Source: Xanthomonas sp. DAR 35659 (GTDB lineage: Bacteria > Pseudomonadota > Gammaproteobacteria > Xanthomonadales > Xanthomonadaceae). Taken from it: a DNA stretch of 64,000 bases. A program made the position numbers and the translations under genes. The stretch's first letter is position 1. Each line of letters starts with the position of its first letter. The DNA lies in contig NZ_CP162488.1 of assembly GCF_041242975.1 (NCBI RefSeq), positions 1,602,001 through 1,666,000 of the forward strand, given 5' to 3'. The notes beneath the pieces are model-generated. The model was not told where the DNA came from, did not search any database, and saw nothing but the letters and a program-made list of their open reading frames with translations. Positions 60,455-64,000 of the stretch are shown here, piece by piece.

Positions 60455-60886
60455 GTGCGCGCGGAGGTGGTGGCGTGGGGCGCGCTGACCTTGCTGCTGT
60501 TCGCGGCCGAAGCGCTGGCGCCGGGCGCCTTCATGCTGTGGATGGGGTTCGCCGCCGCGGCGGTGTTCCTCGCGGTGCTGGTGCTGCCGGATATGTCGCT
60601 GCTGCTGCAGGTCGGCGCGTTCGTGGTGCTGAGCTTCGTTTCGATCCAGGTGTACCGCACCTGGTTCCGCAAGCGCGATCGGGTCAGCGACCAGCCGCTG
60701 CTCAACCGCCGCGCCGAGCAACTGATCGGGCGCGTGGTGACGCTGGACCAGCCGATCCACGGCGGCCGCGGCCGCGCCAAGGTTGACGACGCGTTCTGGG
60801 TCGTCGGTGGTCCCGAACTGCCCGCGGGCAGCGCGGTGCGCATCGTCGGCGTGGACGGGATGACGCTGCTCGTCGAGGCGGAGTGA
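60455..60886 (+). CDS. NfeD-like membrane protein
   Basis: 143 residues, GTG start 60455. Two or three membrane helices in the N-terminal 65 residues (LTLLLFAAEALAPGAFMLWMGFAAAAVFLAVLVL, LLLQVGAFVVLSFVSIQVY), then an OB-fold NfeD domain (LIGRVVTLDQPIHGGRGRAKVDDAFWVV, GSAVRIVGVDGMTLLV). This short form lacks the serine-protease part. It partners the SPFH protein encoded immediately upstream. Confidence 0.9.
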   Translation: MRAEVVAWGALTLLLFAAEALAPGAFMLWMGFAAAAVFLAVLVLPDMSLLLQVGAFVVLSFVSIQVYRTWFRKRDRVSDQPLLNRRAEQLIGRVVTLDQPIHGGRGRAKVDDAFWVVGGPELPAGSAVRIVGVDGMTLLVEAE

Positions 60887-61218
60887 GGCCGGGAGTGGGG
60901 ATTCGGGATCGGGAATTGGTGTCGCGAGTGCGCGGCACCTCCGCCGTTTCCCTTCCTCTCGCGTAAGAACGGCGGAAGCTTCTCCCGCGCACTGCAAGAC
61001 CCGGCGCCGGCCTTCGGATCAGGGCGGCGCTGCTGCGAATCCCGAATCCCGATTCTCCAATCCCCGCCTTCGCCGGTCGCGGCTGAAGCCGCTCCTACAG
61101 CACGATCTGGCGCCGGTTCCTGGGTCGGAACGGCCGCGCCTGCGATTCCCCATTCTCCATTCCCCACTCCCGGCTTCACGCCAGCGATAATGGGCGACTT
61201 TCCTCACGGACCCGCGCC
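60887..61218. other. Repeat-rich spacer before gcvT
   Basis: No gene. It contains inverted copies of a GGGATTCGGGATCGGGAATT repeat (60898 and about 61037), one REP (61076-61099) and a further ATTCCCCATTCTCC repeat near 61145. I do not see a glycine riboswitch before gcvT. Confidence 0.6.
61076..61099 (-). repeat. REP element upstream of gcvT
   Basis: Single REP copy (GTCGCGGCTGAAGCCGCTCC...) in the spacer between the NfeD-like gene and gcvT. Confidence 0.9.
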
Positions 61219-62325
<1,107 letters not shown>

Positions 62326-62425
62326 GCCGCCGCCCGCCGCGATGCGCCCGCGCCATCGTTGCGGAGCATCCGGTTCGCTACACTAGCCATCCATCCCCGA
62401 TACCGTCTTCTTCCGGAGCAACCCC

Positions 62426-62821
62426 ATGAGCGAGATCCCTGGCGACCTCAAATTCCTCAAGTCCCACGAGTGGGCGCGCGTCGAAGGCAGCGGCCGCGTC
62501 ACCGTCGGCATCTCCGATCATGCCCAAGGCCTGCTCGGCGACCTGGTCTACGTCGAACTGCCGAACGTCGGCGATGAGGTCGTCGCCGGCAACGGCGTGG
62601 CCGTGGTCGAGTCGGTCAAGGCCGCCTCGGACGTGTACAGCCCGCTCACCGGCAAGGTGGTCGAGGTCAACAGCGCGCTCAGCGACAAGCCGGAGACCAT
62701 CAACGAGGACGCCTACGGCGAAGGCTGGCTGTTCGTGCTGGAGATCGACGACCAGGAGCAGTTGAACGAACTGCTGTCCCCGGACGACTACGCCGAGCTG
62801 CTCGAGGAAGACGGCCACTGA
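62426..62821 (+). CDS. gcvH: Glycine cleavage system H protein
   Basis: 131 residues, full length. Lipoyl-carrier protein: [34 protein letters not shown], then the lipoylation site in [23 protein letters not shown] (the Lys in ESVKA) and EGWLFVLE. The lipoyl-lysine arm shuttles the aminomethyl group between P, T and L proteins. A good terminator follows at 62849. Confidence 0.97.
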   Translation: MSEIPGDLKFLKSHEWARVEGSGRVTVGISDHAQGLLGDLVYVELPNVGDEVVAGNGVAVVESVKAASDVYSPLTGKVVEVNSALSDKPETINEDAYGEGWLFVLEIDDQEQLNELLSPDDYAELLEEDGH

Positions 62822-62848
62822 GCCGCGCCGCCTCGTCGCGACAGCCGA

Positions 62849-62878
62849 ACCGGCCGCCTTGTGCGGCCGGTTTTCGTT
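62849..62878 (+). terminator. Intrinsic terminator of gcvTH
   Basis: ACCGGCCGC-CTTGT-GCGGCCGGT, a perfect 9-bp stem, followed by TTTCGTTT. Confidence 0.9.
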
Positions 62879-63758
62879 TGGGGGCTCGGACGATCATGCG
62901 GTGCAGGACGGCGGCGTGCGCGTCGCCGGGTGAAGCTGCACGTCGCGCACGCGGCGCGCCGGAAACCACGCGACGATCGACCCGACGAGCAGCGGCCGGC
63001 GCGCTGCATGCGGCGATGCACCGCCGCCGCCCGAGGATGCTGCAGGACGACCGCGCCACGCAGGCAACTATCGCGTCGGAATTTTGGCAGTGGTGGCGGC
63101 GCAGGGCGGCGCGCGACGCGATCGACCTGCGCGCGAAGGCCGGCGCCGAGCGTAGACACGATCGCGGCGCGCCGGTCGCGGCAGGAAACGGTGCTGCATT
63201 CGCATCGGTCTCGCCTGTCCGCCATGGCGGCGACGAGGCGGCGCCGCCGTGGCGCCGCATCCGCGCACGCGCGCGTCGCCGCGGTCGCGATGGCGCGACA
63301 GAACGCCGAGGCATCGGCCGCGCACGCGTGACGTCGCGGTGATGAGGCGGCGTGTCGAATCGACCTCGATGCCGGCATCGCGCGTGGTCGTTGCGCCGCG
63401 CGCGTGGCGAAGCGCGCAGGCGTCGCGCGCGTCGCATGGCGCGAAAAAGTTTGCGCAGTTTTGCGCATTTGCTCTTGTGCGATGCCGGAATGGCACGCGC
63501 TGCGAAAAGTTTTTTTCAGCTTGCGGACAGGCTCGTGCGCGCGCGTGCCGCCGTCGCCAGCATGCCGCGCGCGCGCGCGCGCGGCGGCGGGTCGGATTGG
63601 AATGTTGCAAAAAAGCACGGGAATTTCCGCTGTTTTTGTTTGCGTCGAACCTTCGCCACAGGTTCGGCGGCGGCGCCGGCCGCACGCGAATGGCTGCCGC
63701 GCGCGGCGCTTGGCGGCGTCGCTAAGCGCCGCGCCTGAAAAAAAATTGCGGAGACCTG
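62879..63758. other. Long G+C-rich stretch without a supported gene
   Basis: About 880 bases. Every frame gives Arg/Ala-rich low-complexity peptides without domain or ribosome site. It contains an alternating CG tract (63566-63582) and several CGCGC blocks next to short A-tracts (AAAAAG, AAAAAA), so structure and composition differ from coding DNA nearby. Confidence 0.5.
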
Positions 63759-63787
63759 TTGACAGTAAAAAAAAGCGTGATTAGGTT
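63759..63787 (+). promoter_or_regulatory. Sigma70-type promoter of the right-edge RNA
   Basis: TTGACA (63759-63764), a 17-base spacer containing an A-tract, then TAGGTT (63782-63787). The predicted start lies about 63794, at the base of the RNA closing stem. Confidence 0.65.
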
Positions 63788-63789
63788 TC

Positions 63790-63965
63790 GCCCAGCAGAC
63801 GTTGCTGCGCAAGCGAGTGAATCGGATCGACATCAAACCGCGAAGCACAACTTGGACATCCGCCAGGAACCCGATGATGGTGGATCAGGTATCGCTTCCC
63901 TCCGAGAAACGCAACGTCTCCCCTGGCACGGCACCCGTATCGAGCTTCGGTACGGGTGTTTCTGT
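63790..63965 (+). ncRNA. Probable structured small RNA, 6S-like candidate
   Basis: The predicted transcript begins CCAG-C-AGACGTTGC (63792-63805) and closes near its end with GCAACGTCT-CCC-CTGG (63911-63926), a 13-bp closing stem. Inside, AAGCGA (63811) pairs with TCGCTT (63892). A terminator hairpin CACCCGTA-loop-TACGGGTG (63932-63958) with TTTCTG follows. A sigma70 promoter lies in the right place. The long closing stem, internal helix and TCCGAGAA strand recall 6S RNA, and the size (about 170 bases) is slightly short for that. Family assignment is tentative; a structured RNA gene is well supported. Confidence 0.6.
63932..63963 (+). terminator. Terminator of the right-edge RNA
   Basis: CACCCGTA (63932-63939) pairs with TACGGGTG (63951-63958) across a TCGAGCTTCGG-type loop, followed by TTTCTG. 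Confidence 0.7.
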
Positions 63966-64000
63966 ATCCGACCCGGCCCGCACGACGCGCCGACGGATCC

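Noticed and set aside
61100..61218. Possible glycine riboswitch before gcvT
   Set aside because: The stretch is made of REP and ATTCCCC repeats. I could not find the conserved glycine aptamer core.
63068..63685. Arg/Ala-rich frames on both strands suggestive of a histone-like protein
   Set aside because: All frames show similar low-complexity composition caused by high G+C; no Lys/Ala repeat pattern or ribosome site supports one of them.
63874..64000. Open frame MMVDQVSLPSEKRNV... running off the right edge
   Set aside because: It lies wholly inside the predicted structured RNA and across its terminator, and the peptide resembles nothing I know. The RNA explanation accounts for more of the sequence. 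It remains possible if the next bases continue a real gene.

Overview
The window looks like a chromosome segment of a Xanthomonas (gamma-proteobacterium). It has high G+C, many copies of the typical Xanthomonas REP (TGTAGGAGCGGCTTCAGCCG...), large TonB-dependent receptors, an X-Tfe-type effector of the antibacterial X-T4SS, and an eight-gene glycosidase cluster whose family order matches the nixE-nixL N-glycan locus described in X. campestris.

Layout. (1) 1-1.8 kb: small, A+T-richer accessory ORFs, including a frameshifted HEAT-repeat gene. (2) 1.96-5.34 kb: glycosylasparaginase, CutC-like protein and a sialidase-like BNR protein. (3) 5.4-28.9 kb: an accessory region. It holds an X-Tfe toxin with an intact and a broken immunity paralogue, Imm53 and Imm32 immunity genes around a perfect 75-bp tandem duplication, a small cluster ending in a RebB-type R-body protein, an HxlR/oxidoreductase pair, a GT28 glycolipid glucosyltransferase, a RAYT transposase with short derivatives, a lipoprotein hydrolase, a SymE-family toxin behind a structured leader RNA, and a low-G+C Fic / DUF262 / HEPN cassette. 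(4) 28.95-53.5 kb: the N-glycan locus: nixL-nixE (GH35, GH92, GH125, GH3, GH2, GH20, GH18, GH29), a TonB-dependent receptor, a divergent glucokinase and a second receptor. (5) 53.9-62.8 kb: housekeeping genes rsmE, bioA, nudE-like, cysQ, mazG, ynfA, DUF962, SPFH/NfeD pair, gcvT and gcvH. (6) 62.8-64 kb: a gene-free stretch ending in a probable structured RNA gene with its own promoter and terminator.

How the genes work together. The receptors would import glycan fragments. The periplasmic or secreted glycosidases would strip a plant N-glycan (fucose, mannose, xylose, galactose, GlcNAc), and glycosylasparaginase would release the last GlcNAc from Asn. Near-identical palindromes (TGACARCGYTGTCA type, resembling the NagQ operator) lie before both receptors and the glucokinase. 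Each contains a TTGACA that could serve as the -35 box in the direction of its gene, which suggests one GlcNAc-responsive repressor. The sialidase-like gene and the nix genes are on the same strand, separated only by the accessory region, so that DNA may have been inserted into the distal end of an originally continuous glycan locus.

The most novel candidates are the Fic/DUF262/HEPN cassette, the SymE leader with mutually exclusive hairpins, the RebB mini-cluster, the XVIPCD effector locus and the RNA gene at the right edge.
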